The notes: generated from the letters alone by a model not told the origin. 64,000 nucleotides of DNA from Adhaeribacter soli (GCF_008727925.1 NZ_VTWT01000001.1:372001-436000), one strand, 5' to 3'; shown: positions 53,533 to 62,891, counted from the stretch's first letter. Numbers and translations: made by a program.

Positions 53533-55005
53533 TTAAAGCTTTGTTAAGAACTTATAAGCTTTCAATTTTGCATCGATCCCCAAATTTTTAAACCCGGCTT
53601 TTTCAAAGGCCCGTACCGAAGCCACATTCTCCGGCTGTACGTAGCCAATGGCTTCGGTAATTTCAGGGAAATACTTTTTCAGCTCCGGCAAACCAACCTG
53701 GAGCACCCGGTGGCCAAGCCCTTTCCCCCGGAATTCCGCCCCGATCTGGTAGCTTATCAGGGCAATGTCTTCCTTTAAGTCGAAGCGGAGCAGGGCGGCC
53801 GGTTTATGCTGGATTTCTGCCAGCAGGAGCAGAGCCTGGGGGTTAGTTAATTTGCCGGAAAGCCATTTCAGGTGCGTTTCGTAGGGGATTGGCTCTGCGT
53901 TAAAGGAAAATTTTCTTGCCTCCGGATCGTTGGCCCATTCGAAAAGCAGTTCGGCATCTTCAGTTTTAACTTTCCGGAACCGGAGGCCGGCCTGTAAAGC
54001 CAACCCGGAAAACAGATTTTGAAGGTTGGTTTCGGCCTGTCCGTTAAAGATTTCCTGTTGCTTCCGGATTAGTGTTTTAGCCAAGTGTTTGCTTCCGGAA
54101 CCGGTTAAAACTTCATGGATTTTTTCAGCCGGTAAGGCCAGGTTTTCGGTAATCAAATAGCGGTAAAGGTCTGCCTGGTTCTCGGCGGTTTTTTCGACGA
54201 AAAGCATACCATTTACCGCACAATACTCATAAGCCACCGAGCTTGCCGAACAAAGCGCTACTGCGCATTCGGCCATTAATTCCGCCATGGCTTCGGCGTC
54301 CAGGTTTTTACGCCAGAAGGCATACGGATTTCCGGAAATAAATTTCTGAAGCGATTCGGAATTCTGGTATGCGCTGCCGGTTACAATTTCAAGCCTTAAT
54401 TCAGGCTTAATTTCATGCAGTTTTTGGGCGTATTTTAAAGTGTAATTTTCCGGATCGGCACCGCCAAAACAAAGAAGCATTTTCGGTTCTTTTCTGCCTG
54501 GTTTTACCAACGTTTTTTGCGCTTCGCGAAAAGGCTTGCGAAGCAGGGCGTATGCCGGACCCAGGCACAGTTTGGTGTACGGCGCCACAGAATAGGCTTC
54601 CTTCTTCAAACCACCGGCAATATTGATAATCGCATCAGCTACAAAATAGCGGTCGTGCAGGTCGTCGAGGCAAACCAGGATGTTACCTTTAGCTTTTAAT
54701 ATTTGCTGGTACCCGGTTGAGAATTGGTACCCATCCAGCACAATAATTTCCTGACCGGAAAAGGAATTGCTTATCGTTTCGGCTTCCGCTAAAAGTTGGT
54801 TTTCGTTTTCGGTAGCTGCCAGTTTTTCTATCGGTTTACATACCGATTGGAGCTGATTTAGCAAGGCTTCCGAAGGTTGCTGAATCGCGAAGGTACATTC
54901 AAAATCGGCCTGTAATAATTCGGCCAGAGCCAGGGACCGGATTACGTGGCCTAAACCGATTTTACTGTTGCCGTCGGCGCGGAAAAAAAGGCGGGGTTTG
55001 GCCAT
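53533..55005 (-). CDS. pseG: PseG-PseH fusion: UDP-sugar hydrolase plus N-acetyltransferase
   Basis: A 490-residue bifunctional protein. Residues about 1-325 form PseG, which removes UDP from UDP-2,4-diacetamido-2,4,6-trideoxy-beta-L-altropyranose: FFRADGNSKIGLGHVIRSLA with catalytic H20, VLDGYQF near 94, LLCFGGADPENYT near 175 and CSASSVAYEY near 250. Residues about 340-490 form a GNAT domain (LRFRKVKTEDAELLFEWAND; YQIGAEFRGKGLGHRVLQ; VASVRAFEKAGF), the PseH type that acetylates the 4-amino group. In many species these are two genes. The fusion order is hydrolase then acetyltransferase although the reactions occur in the reverse order. Confidence 0.9.
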   Translation of the reverse strand: MAKPRLFFRADGNSKIGLGHVIRSLALAELLQADFECTFAIQQPSEALLNQLQSVCKPIEKLAATENENQLLAEAETISNSFSGQEIIVLDGYQFSTGYQQILKAKGNILVCLDDLHDRYFVADAIINIAGGLKKEAYSVAPYTKLCLGPAYALLRKPFREAQKTLVKPGRKEPKMLLCFGGADPENYTLKYAQKLHEIKPELRLEIVTGSAYQNSESLQKFISGNPYAFWRKNLDAEAMAELMAECAVALCSASSVAYEYCAVNGMLFVEKTAENQADLYRYLITENLALPAEKIHEVLTGSGSKHLAKTLIRKQQEIFNGQAETNLQNLFSGLALQAGLRFRKVKTEDAELLFEWANDPEARKFSFNAEPIPYETHLKWLSGKLTNPQALLLLAEIQHKPAALLRFDLKEDIALISYQIGAEFRGKGLGHRVLQVGLPELKKYFPEITEAIGYVQPENVASVRAFEKAGFKNLGIDAKLKAYKFLTKL

Positions 55006-55103
55006 AATCCAATGCTGCTGAACTTAGGGTTGAAGGTGCTAAAAATTCCGGGCAGACACAAGAAGTATCTTGTTAAATTCAGGACGGAACAGCCGGGTTG
55101 CCC

Positions 55104-55862
55104 TTAGCTGGTTAATTTTTTCTGTTCTATCTGCGCATTAATAGCCACTAATTCCGGATGCTGGTCGAGCAGTGTAATTATTTCCCGGCCGGTAAGCTTA
55201 TCCGCCTGGTAATCTTCGATTAAAGCTTGCAGCAACTCAAAATCTTCCGGCGTATCTAACGTAATGCGGTAGTTGCTCTTATCTTCTGAATGAAGGTAAT
55301 GGTAGAATTGAATGTCGCCGGTCCGGTTCTGATGGATGTAAGGCGTTACGTGCTCGAGATCTTCCGGACGGGTAGCCTCAAAAAAGGCGCGCTCCAGCAA
55401 TGCATAAGAGAATATCTCGAAATCGAAACCCCGCGGAAAAGTGCGTTCAAGGGCGTTGGATAAATAGAGGGATGGGTTCCTGGTTTTTAAATAGATTTCG
55501 ATACCATTTTTAACCAGTTCCGGCGCAATTAAGGGGCAATCGGAGGTTACCCGTACTACAATATCGAGTTCGTTTTCTTTGGCACAGCCATAGTACCGGC
55601 TCAGCACGTTTTGCTCATCGCCCCGATAGTAGGCTATGTCCTGCGCTTTGCAGAATTCAATTACCGGATCGTCGGAGGCATTGGTAGTGGTGGCTATATA
55701 AACGGGAAAGCCAGATTGTTTGAGGCGCTCCAAGTGGTAATGCAAAACGGACTTGCCCCCAATTGCTTTCAGCACTTTTCCCGGCAGGCGCGTGCTGGTC
55801 ATCCGGGCCTGCGAAATAATACCGACTTTCAAATCCCGGTCCGGAAATTTTAAATTATTCAC
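55104..55862 (-). CDS. pseF: Pseudaminic acid cytidylyltransferase-type nucleotidyltransferase
   Basis: A 252-residue GT-A-like cytidylyltransferase that would activate pseudaminic acid with CTP. It has the SpsF/PseF motif VGIISQARMTSTRLPGKVLK (about 13-32, CTP binding), PVYIATTTNASDDPVIEF near 53, YRGDEQNVLSRYYGCA near 78 and VVRVTSDCPLIAP near 103. The frame has no ATG near its start; a GTG at 55862 (V/MNNLKFPD) is the likely initiator. It sits between pseC and pseG-pseH in the order of the pathway. Other members activate related acids, so the name rests on context. Confidence 0.82.
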   Translation of the reverse strand: MNNLKFPDRDLKVGIISQARMTSTRLPGKVLKAIGGKSVLHYHLERLKQSGFPVYIATTTNASDDPVIEFCKAQDIAYYRGDEQNVLSRYYGCAKENELDIVVRVTSDCPLIAPELVKNGIEIYLKTRNPSLYLSNALERTFPRGFDFEIFSYALLERAFFEATRPEDLEHVTPYIHQNRTGDIQFYHYLHSEDKSNYRITLDTPEDFELLQALIEDYQADKLTGREIITLLDQHPELVAINAQIEQKKLTS

Positions 55863-55918
55863 CCTGATATTCTTTTACTTTAATTGCTGCCGATGTGTCC
55901 TGAAAGATTTTTGCTTAA

Positions 55919-57103
55919 CTAGCTTTTGCTTTGAACGAATGAGATCACTTTTTCTATTACATATTCCTGTTCTTCAACGGTCAGGCTAGGGTACATGGGC
56001 AGGCTCAGGCACATTTCGTAATAGGCTTCGGCCAGTGGAAAATCATCTTTCCGGAAACCAAGGTCCTGGTAGTAAGGCATTAAATGAACCGGAATGTAAT
56101 GCACCTGGGCAAAGATATTTTTGGTGCGGAGGTAATCGTAAAGTTCCTTCCGGTTCTCCACCTGAATTACATAAAGATGATACGCATGAATCTGGTTTGC
56201 TGAGGAATTCTGTACGTATGCCGCCGGGTTCAGGATCTTTACGTTCTCCAGGTTTTTAAAGGCCAGGTCGTAGCGTTCGGCAATTTCCTGCCGGCGCTGT
56301 AAACCTTCATCCGCGCGGGTAAGTTGCGAAATGCCCAAAGCGGTAAGCATATCCGGCATCCGGTAATTGTAGCCTAGTTCCTGCATTTCCATGTACCAGC
56401 CGCCGTGGTTTTCGCGCATTTTGGCGGGGTCGCGGGTAATGCCATGGGTGCGAAGCAGCAACAGCTTTTCGTAAAGGGCAGGATCGTTGGTGGTGATCAT
56501 GCCGCCTTCGCCGGTAGCAATATGTTTTACCGGGTGGAAGGAAAAGATGGCCAGATCGGCATACACGCCGTTGCCGCATTTCTGTTTGTTGCCGTTGGAG
56601 TCAGTAAAGTATCCGCCGGGAGCGTGGCAGGCATCTTCAATGATCCATAAACCATATTCATCTGCCAGGTTACGGAAGGCTTCCAGGTTTACCGGCATGC
56701 CGGCAAAATCGACGGGAATAAGGCCGGTGTAATATCCTTTTGGCTGACTTTCCAATTTCTGGCGTACCTTTTCAATATCGAGCAAACCGGTTTCCGGATC
56801 GATGTCGGCAAATTCTACCTCGCCGCCGCAATAGCGCACGCAATTGGCCGAAGCCGCAAACGTAATGGGGGTAGTAATAACGCGGGAATTTTCGTTTACC
56901 TCCAGGGCGAGCGCGCAAAGATGCAGGGCTGCCGTTCCGTTGGCAACGGCTACGGCATATTTCGCCCCGACATAGGCGGCAAACTTCTCCTCGAACTCCG
57001 CTACTTTCGGGCCCTGGGTCAGAAAATCCGATTGCAGCGTTTCCACCACCGCATTTATATCTTCCTGGGTAATGTGCTGCCGGCCGTAGGGAATGGGTTT
57101 CAT
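55919..57103 (-). CDS. pseC: UDP-4-amino-4,6-dideoxy-N-acetyl-beta-L-altrosamine transaminase
   Basis: A 394-residue PLP aminotransferase of the DegT/DnrJ family, aminating C4 of the PseB product. MKPIPYGRQHITQEDINAVV is the typical PseC opening. VANGTAALHLCALAL near 53, EDACHAPGGYF near 156 and FSFHPVKHIATGEGG (190-201, with PLP lysine K193) complete the family. Normal length. Its start sits against the TTAGTGA repeat that separates it from pseB. Confidence 0.93.
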   Translation of the reverse strand: MKPIPYGRQHITQEDINAVVETLQSDFLTQGPKVAEFEEKFAAYVGAKYAVAVANGTAALHLCALALEVNENSRVITTPITFAASANCVRYCGGEVEFADIDPETGLLDIEKVRQKLESQPKGYYTGLIPVDFAGMPVNLEAFRNLADEYGLWIIEDACHAPGGYFTDSNGNKQKCGNGVYADLAIFSFHPVKHIATGEGGMITTNDPALYEKLLLLRTHGITRDPAKMRENHGGWYMEMQELGYNYRMPDMLTALGISQLTRADEGLQRRQEIAERYDLAFKNLENVKILNPAAYVQNSSANQIHAYHLYVIQVENRKELYDYLRTKNIFAQVHYIPVHLMPYYQDLGFRKDDFPLAEAYYEMCLSLPMYPSLTVEEQEYVIEKVISFVQSKS

Positions 57104-57107
57104 CTTT

Positions 57108-57248
57108 AATAGTGATTAGTGAATAATGATTAGTGATTAGTAAGGGAATTAATGATTTGTGATTTTTCGGGTTAATAAATTACTTCCTGGAGTTGGGAAT
57201 TTTTTAAAAAATTAACTAATCACTAATCATTATTCACTAATCACTAAA
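57108..57248. repeat. TTAGTGA-type inverted repeat element, copy 3
   Basis: Arms at 57108-57143 and 57215-57248 of TTAGTGA-like units. It fills the gap between pseC and pseB; the stop codon of pseB (TAG, 57244-57246) lies inside the right arm. Confidence 0.78.
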
Positions 57249-58266
57249 CTGTAAAGTTCGGGTCTACGTGGAGGCGGATCTGTTCGCGGATCTGCTCTGG
57301 GGTAAGCCAGTCGTGGTTGGTGCCGGAGTTGTATTTAAAACCGGGTTCCACCATTTTACCTTTAAAGGCTTCCATGTATTCTTCTGCTGTCCATTTATTA
57401 GGCATTTGCGGAACAATTACATAATACTTATCCAGTTCAATCGTGCTTAAAGAATCGGTTTCGGTGATCATTTCTTCGTGCAGTTTTTCGCCCGGACGGA
57501 TTCCTACAATTTCCTGGTCGCAGTTCGGGCCAATGGCCGTGGCAACATCGGTGATTTTGTAGGAAGGGATTTTAGGTACAAAGATCTCGCCACCCCAGGC
57601 ATGTTCCAGGGCATATAATACCAGATCAACGCCTTCTTCCAGCGAAATATTGAAGCGGGTCATATCGGGGTGTGTGATCGGAAGCACGCCATCTTTCCGC
57701 TTATTTAAAAAGAAGGGAACTACGGATCCCCTTGATCCGATCACGTTCCCGTAACGCACCACCGAGAATTTCAAGGTGCGTGAACCTTTCATATTATTGG
57801 CAGCAACAAAAAGCTTGTCTGAACAAAGCTTGGTGGCACCGTACAGATTTATGGGGGCTGCAGCCTTATCGGTAGAAAGGGCCACTACTTCGGATACCCC
57901 ACAATCCAAAGCGGCATTGATCACATTTTCGGCGCCGAAGATATTGGTCTTGATGCACTCCATCGGGTTATATTCGGCCGCAGGCACCTGCTTTAAAGCA
58001 GCAGCATGCACTATTATATCAATGCCTTCGCAGGCCCGGCGCATCCGCTCGGCATCGCGCACGTCGCCAATAAAATACCGGATCGCCTTGTACTTTTGGT
58101 GCGGGAAAATCTGGGCCATCTCAAACTGCTTCAGTTCGTCGCGGGAATAAATAACCAGGCGCTTAATATCCGGATATAGCTGTAAGATGGTTTCTACAAA
58201 CTTTTTACCAAAGGAGCCGGTACCGCCGGTTACTAATATAGATTTATGATTGAGATCTAAATTCAT
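57244..58266 (-). CDS. pseB: UDP-N-acetylglucosamine 4,6-dehydratase (inverting)
   Basis: A 340-residue SDR-type enzyme, the first step of pseudaminic acid synthesis: removal of water and inversion at C5 of UDP-GlcNAc. It has the nucleotide site ILVTGGTGSFGKKF (10-23), HAAALKQVPAAEYNP near 87 and the catalytic STDKAAAPINLYGATK (T132, D133, K134, Y142, K146), as in Helicobacter FlaA1. PHTG-type C-terminal motifs end in NHDWLTPEQIREQI. The start faces the divergent GT61 gene across 170 bases, where the pse operon promoter should be. Confidence 0.95.
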   Translation of the reverse strand: MNLDLNHKSILVTGGTGSFGKKFVETILQLYPDIKRLVIYSRDELKQFEMAQIFPHQKYKAIRYFIGDVRDAERMRRACEGIDIIVHAAALKQVPAAEYNPMECIKTNIFGAENVINAALDCGVSEVVALSTDKAAAPINLYGATKLCSDKLFVAANNMKGSRTLKFSVVRYGNVIGSRGSVVPFFLNKRKDGVLPITHPDMTRFNISLEEGVDLVLYALEHAWGGEIFVPKIPSYKITDVATAIGPNCDQEIVGIRPGEKLHEEMITETDSLSTIELDKYYVIVPQMPNKWTAEEYMEAFKGKMVEPGFKYNSGTNHDWLTPEQIREQIRLHVDPNFTV

Positions 58267-58438
58267 GTTTAAATAATAAGGAAACGGCAGATCTGAACCT
58301 GTTCGTTGAGCTGGTTTTTTTGAATAATCTGCTTAGCTTTAAAAGATGGCAAGTTAATAAAAACTCTTAGAAAGGAATAGAGCCGGAATTTTAAAACCCT
58401 AAATTTACTGCCTCGAAATCAGTCCAAGGGTAAAGCCA

Positions 58439-59557
58439 ATGCCACTAAAAAAGTTTGTTTTCAGTTTTCTGTCCGGAATAAATTATTTTCACCGGAATGC
58501 TTCCATCTTTCATCACCCGGAAAAACAGGTGTTGCTTCCTGCTGAATTTATAGATTTTAATAGTACCGAACAGGCTTTTTTAGAACGGTGTGCAGCCTCA
58601 TTTAATTATGATTCGGATTTTTCCCGAGGGTACCGGCAGAAAGAGGTATCGCTTACCAGGCTCGCTGATGTTTCTTTACTGGCAAATTCCGGTGGCCTAG
58701 TGCTGCATAATACTTTTCCGGATAAACTCGTTACGGAGTCGGTTTTCGATCTGCGTCGGATGGCTAATTCGCCGGGCTGGCGCATGCCGGCTTTTATGCT
58801 TGCGAAGCGGAAGAAAGGAGTTTATACTTCCATCTTTCATTTACCCTGGGCGGCTACGAGCAATTACCACTGGTTTTTTGATTGTCTTCCGCGGCTTTAT
58901 GCCTTGCTGCAGACCGTTAAAGAGCCCATTACACTGGTAATGCCGGAATTTGTGCCGCTTTTTCAGCAGGAAACCTTAGCGTTCTTATTGCACGATTTTT
59001 CGAATTTCAAGCTGGCTACTATCAGGAAGCACGAGAAATGGCGCTGCGAAACGTTTTATTTCCCTTCGTTCGTAGCCGATCATTACAGCGGATATTTGCC
59101 TCAACCCATTGGTCAGTTCCTGCGGGAAAAGTTGTGGGAAGGGTACAAAACCGAAGAGAAAGTGCCGCAGCGGAAGATCTTCATCAGTCGGAGCAAAGCA
59201 ACAAAACGCAGGATTACAAATGAGGCTGATCTATTGCCAATATTGGAAAAGCTTGGTTTTGAAGTAGTTTTTCCGGAATACCTGACCTACCGCGACCAGG
59301 TGCTTCTGTTTTATGAAAGCCGGAATATTGTTGCTCCCCATGGTGCCGGTTTAACCAATATTTTTTTCTCGCAAAAAGCTACCGTTCTGGAGCTTCACCC
59401 ACAGGATATTATGAAATCGCACTACTTTATGCTTTGCAAGGGTTTGGGCTTCGATTACCATTACCTGCTGGGAAGTGAGGCTGATTCTAAGCTGGATTTT
59501 ACAGTTCCGGTGGAGGAATTTGAACAGAAGCTGGTAGAGATGCTGGAAAGTAATTAA
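58439..59557 (+). CDS. Glycosyltransferase family 61 protein
   Basis: A 372-residue protein of the GT61 (DUF563) group. It shows LPWAATSNYHWFFDCLPRLY near 136, VMPEFVPLFQQET near 166, RKIFISRSKATKRRITNE near 244 and the family hallmark VAPHGAGLTNIFF near 298. Members transfer sugars such as xylose or GlcNAc onto glycans. Here it is divergent from pseB and convergent with a GT4 enzyme, so it likely acts on the same surface glycan. ATG start. It ends 28 bases before a two-way terminator shared with the next gene. Confidence 0.85.
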   Translation: MPLKKFVFSFLSGINYFHRNASIFHHPEKQVLLPAEFIDFNSTEQAFLERCAASFNYDSDFSRGYRQKEVSLTRLADVSLLANSGGLVLHNTFPDKLVTESVFDLRRMANSPGWRMPAFMLAKRKKGVYTSIFHLPWAATSNYHWFFDCLPRLYALLQTVKEPITLVMPEFVPLFQQETLAFLLHDFSNFKLATIRKHEKWRCETFYFPSFVADHYSGYLPQPIGQFLREKLWEGYKTEEKVPQRKIFISRSKATKRRITNEADLLPILEKLGFEVVFPEYLTYRDQVLLFYESRNIVAPHGAGLTNIFFSQKATVLELHPQDIMKSHYFMLCKGLGFDYHYLLGSEADSKLDFTVPVEEFEQKLVEMLESN

Positions 59558-59584
59558 GGTGCCTATAAGCAATTAACTAAAACC

Positions 59585-59623
59585 AAAAACGGTAGCTTTT
59601 CTCTCTGAAAAGCTACCGTTTTT
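59585..59623. terminator. Bidirectional terminator between converging glycosyltransferases
   Basis: aaaaacggtagctttt pairs with aaaagctaccgttttt around a 6-base loop. It serves the plus-strand GT61 gene and the minus-strand GT4 gene, whose stop codon begins in the last bases of the T run. Confidence 0.87.
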
Positions 59624-60983
59624 ATTTCGTCCGGATCAGGTCGGCCAGTTTCCCGGTAAGAGCTTTGCGTGAATAATGTTGGTAATTGATATTCGGCAGA
59701 TCGAGATTATAGTTTACTTTCCAGTTGCGGCTCAGGGTATCGAGGTGGTCGAGCATGAGGTCGTAGGCGCTATAATGGAAAACCCGGCCTGCCCCGCATT
59801 CATCTATAATGCGGTCTGCGTCGGAACCCACCGGGCCAATGCAGATGATCTGTTTATTCGAAGCCAGATATTCAAACAGTTTACCCGGTAAAATGCAGAA
59901 GTTATTTTCTACGTCCGGAATAGCCATAAGCAAAGCCGTTGACCGCATCAGGTACTGAATAGATTCCACGTGCGGCACAAACGGCACGTATTCGACCAGA
60001 TGCACCAGGTTGGCGTCTTCCACCTGTTTTTGCACTTCCGCCGAGACTTTGCCTACGAACCGGAGACTGAATTTAATTTCCGGATAGCGGCGGGCGTTTT
60101 CGGCAAAGGCCTGCAGAAAGGCTACAATGTTATAGGTGTCGGTAATGGTACCGGTATAGGTCAGGCAGAAGCGGTCGTTGGGCGGCTCGGAAGGGAACTG
60201 GAAATCTGCTTCGTCGAAACCGTTGGGCAGCACCATTATTTTATCCGAATCGATATTTACCGGTTTATTCAGGAACAGGCGTTTGGTGTCGGCGCTGGTT
60301 ACCAGCAGGGCATCGGCTTTCTGAATTACTTCCCGTTCGTACTTTTCATCCAGCTTTTTAGCTAAAAAAGTATGGTTTAGATCCTTGTAATAATAAATAT
60401 CCGTCCAAGGGTCGCGTAGGTCGGCGATCCAGCGTAAGCCGTATTTTTTCTGCAGTTCCAGGCCAATTAACTGGGTGGAGTGGGGCGGGGAAGAAGTAAT
60501 AACGGCATCGAATTTTTCGGTTTCAAGGAGTTCGGCGCATTTTTTAAGGGCGTGCTTGTTCCAGCCAACCCTGGCATCGGGAATAAACAGGTTACCCCGC
60601 AAAAACTTAAACAATTTCTGCACCAGGCCGGTTTTTTTCTCGTTCGCAAAACCGCCGTAAGGAATCTCTTTTTTGCCCGTCAGTTTTTTATAATACTCGA
60701 AGGGTTCGCTGGTAGCGGTGCGGAAAACGCGCACATTCTCAGGAACTTCCGCCAGTAAAGAATTGTCGAATAAAGGATAGGCCCCTTCGTGTTCGCTAAC
60801 GGTTACCACGGTAGGCTCTACGTTGAATTCAGGCAGGTGTTTTACAAATTTGAGGCAGCGCTGCACGCCCGCCCCACCCGAAGGCGGCCAGTAATACGTA
60901 ATAAACAGTACCTTAAGCAAGGGCTGCTGATTTGTTTTTCCCGGAGGAAAAGTATTCTTATCTGTCGGAAAATTCTGTAGCAT
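59622..60983 (-). CDS. Glycosyltransferase family 4 protein
   Basis: A 453-residue GT-B enzyme. LKVLFITYYWPPSGGAGVQR near residue 23 is the glycine-rich acceptor-side loop. WIADLRDPWTDIYYYKD near 183, ADALLVTSADTKRLF near 220, LPNGFDEADFQ near 252 and LTYTGTITDTYN near 274 follow, and the donor-binding region around KLFEYLASNKQIICIGP near 367 carries the conserved Glu. It probably adds a sugar to the same surface polysaccharide. Single gene, ATG start, next to ffh in the opposite direction. Confidence 0.87.
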   Translation of the reverse strand: MLQNFPTDKNTFPPGKTNQQPLLKVLFITYYWPPSGGAGVQRCLKFVKHLPEFNVEPTVVTVSEHEGAYPLFDNSLLAEVPENVRVFRTATSEPFEYYKKLTGKKEIPYGGFANEKKTGLVQKLFKFLRGNLFIPDARVGWNKHALKKCAELLETEKFDAVITSSPPHSTQLIGLELQKKYGLRWIADLRDPWTDIYYYKDLNHTFLAKKLDEKYEREVIQKADALLVTSADTKRLFLNKPVNIDSDKIMVLPNGFDEADFQFPSEPPNDRFCLTYTGTITDTYNIVAFLQAFAENARRYPEIKFSLRFVGKVSAEVQKQVEDANLVHLVEYVPFVPHVESIQYLMRSTALLMAIPDVENNFCILPGKLFEYLASNKQIICIGPVGSDADRIIDECGAGRVFHYSAYDLMLDHLDTLSRNWKVNYNLDLPNINYQHYSRKALTGKLADLIRTK

Positions 60984-61073
60984 ATTTGGAACGAATATAC
61001 GTACCGATTTTTAAAAAAGGGCAGCACTTTCCCGATTAAATGCTTATTTTTGTTCTTTAAACTGAAACAAACG

Positions 61074-62411
61074 ATGTTCGATAATTTAAGTACCAAGCTA
61101 GACCGTGCTTTTAAAACCCTGAAAGGCCAGGGCAGCATTACCGAGATTAACGTTGCCCAGACCATTAAGGAAGTGCGCCGCGCGCTCGTAGATGCCGACG
61201 TAAACTATAAAGTAGCCAAAACGGTAACCGATAAGATCAAGGACGAGGCCATGGGCCGCGACGTACTGATCGCGGTTTCGCCGGGCCAGTTAATGGTGAA
61301 GATCGTGCACGAAGAGCTGACCGAACTGATGGGCGGCGAAAAACAGGATATCAATATAAAAGGCGATCCGGCCATTATTTTAATTGCCGGTCTGCAGGGT
61401 TCCGGTAAAACCACCTTTACGGGTAAACTGGCCAACTTCCTGAAAAAGCAGAACCGCCAGGTATTGGTTGCTGCCTGCGACGTGTACCGTCCGGCGGCGA
61501 TCGACCAGCTGAAAGTGCTGGCCGGCCAGGTAGGCGTAGATGTATATTCGAACCTGGAAGAAAAGAACCCGGTTAAAATTGCCCAGGAAGCCATTGCGCA
61601 CGCCAAGCAAACCGGTAAAAAAGTTGTGATCATCGATACCGCCGGTCGTCTGGCCGTGGACGAAGCGATGATGAACGAAATTGCCGAGATCAAACGCGCC
61701 ATTAACCCAACCGAAACCCTTTTCGTGGTTGATTCCATGACGGGCCAGGATGCGGTAAATACTGCCAAAACCTTCAACGAACGCATTAACTTCGACGGGG
61801 TAGTACTGACCAAATTAGATGGTGACTCCCGCGGTGGAGCTGCTTTATCTATTAGAGCCGTTGTGGAGAAACCGATCAAGTTTATTTCGACCGGTGAGAA
61901 AATGGAAGCCCTTGACCTGTTCTATCCTGACCGGATGGCCCAGCGTATTCTGGGTATGGGTGACGTGATCTCCTTAGTAGAACGGGCTCAGCAAACGTTC
62001 GACGAAGAAGAAGCTCGTCGCATTAACCAGAAGATCCGCAAAAACCAGTTCAACTTCGACGACTTCCTGTCTCAGCTGGAGCAGATCAAGAAAATGGGTG
62101 ATATCAAAGACCTGGTAAGCATGATCCCGGGTGTAGGTAAAGCCATGAAAGACGTGGAGATCGATGAAAATGCTTTCAAACCGATCGAAGCCATTATCAA
62201 ATCCATGACCAAAGACGAGCGTGCCAACCCGGATATTATCAGCGGCAGCCGTCGCCGGAGAATTGCCCAGGGTTCGGGAACCAGCATTCAGCAGGTAAAC
62301 AACCTGATGAAGCAGTTCAACGACATGCGGAAAATGATGCGTTCGATGAACAAATTTGCCGGCAAACCGGGCGCCTTGGCGAAGCTGAAAGGCATGGCCG
62401 GAGGACGATAA
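61074..62411 (+). CDS. ffh: Signal recognition particle protein Ffh
   Basis: A 445-residue SRP GTPase that binds signal sequences and the SRP RNA. The N-domain opens MFDNLSTKLDRAFKTLKGQG. The G-domain has GLQGSGKTTFTGKLA (P-loop, 106-120), VAACDVYRPAAIDQL near 135, VIIDTAGRLAVDE near 188 and LTKLDGDSRGGAALS near 247. The Met-rich M-domain spans about 300-445 (SMIPGVGKAMKD; MKQFNDMRKMMRSMNKF). The ATG at 61074 is used because the eight upstream codons are not part of the family start. A TATTTTTG box at 61045 fits a Bacteroidota -7 element. Confidence 0.97.
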   Translation: MFDNLSTKLDRAFKTLKGQGSITEINVAQTIKEVRRALVDADVNYKVAKTVTDKIKDEAMGRDVLIAVSPGQLMVKIVHEELTELMGGEKQDINIKGDPAIILIAGLQGSGKTTFTGKLANFLKKQNRQVLVAACDVYRPAAIDQLKVLAGQVGVDVYSNLEEKNPVKIAQEAIAHAKQTGKKVVIIDTAGRLAVDEAMMNEIAEIKRAINPTETLFVVDSMTGQDAVNTAKTFNERINFDGVVLTKLDGDSRGGAALSIRAVVEKPIKFISTGEKMEALDLFYPDRMAQRILGMGDVISLVERAQQTFDEEEARRINQKIRKNQFNFDDFLSQLEQIKKMGDIKDLVSMIPGVGKAMKDVEIDENAFKPIEAIIKSMTKDERANPDIISGSRRRRIAQGSGTSIQQVNNLMKQFNDMRKMMRSMNKFAGKPGALAKLKGMAGGR

Positions 62412-62462
62412 TTCTTGATTTGAAAATTTGAAGATTTGGAAATTTGAAAATGAATTTCCTTT

Positions 62463-62506
62463 AAACAAAAAAGCTGCACTTCTTATGAGGTGCAGCTTTT
62501 TTGTTT
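62463..62506 (+). terminator. Rho-independent terminator of ffh
   Basis: aaacaaaaaagctgcac and gtgcagcttttttgttt form a 17-bp stem with a 10-base loop. It lies 51 bases past ffh. Confidence 0.87.
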
Positions 62507-62548
62507 TTACGGGAGTGTTTTTGAATGGTAAGTTTGTACGAAAGGTAA

Positions 62549-62774
62549 GAACCCACCCTCTAACCCCTCCGAGGAGGGGAGTATCAGCTATAGTAATTAG
62601 GAGCTATCTCATAAATACCTAAACCAGTTTCTTAAATTGTACGTGGCAAATAGATTTCTTCGTAGCGTAGGATTTAAACCCTACGCTACGAAGAAATTTT
62701 AATTTATCAGATAGCTCCTAATCAAAAAAATCCTGAAGATCAAATTCCCCTCCTCGGAGGGGTAGGGGTGGGTT
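62549..62774. repeat. Three concentric inverted repeats
   Basis: Outer arms: cctctaacccctccgaggag with cctcctcggaggggtagggg. Middle: attaggagctatct with agatagctcctaat. Inner: tttcttcgtagcgtagg with cctacgctacgaagaaa. All three pairs share one centre near 62675. This fills most of the 480-base gap between ffh and the next gene; nothing else is seen there. Confidence 0.8.
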
Positions 62775-62891
62775 CTACGTTTCCGAAGCTTTCAGGCCTT
62801 AATTATAAAGAAAGCACTCAATCTGATGAAAATTTATTAAACCTTTCTCCCTAATTAATTTGCCGTACTTTTCCGCCCCGATCCCTACCGT

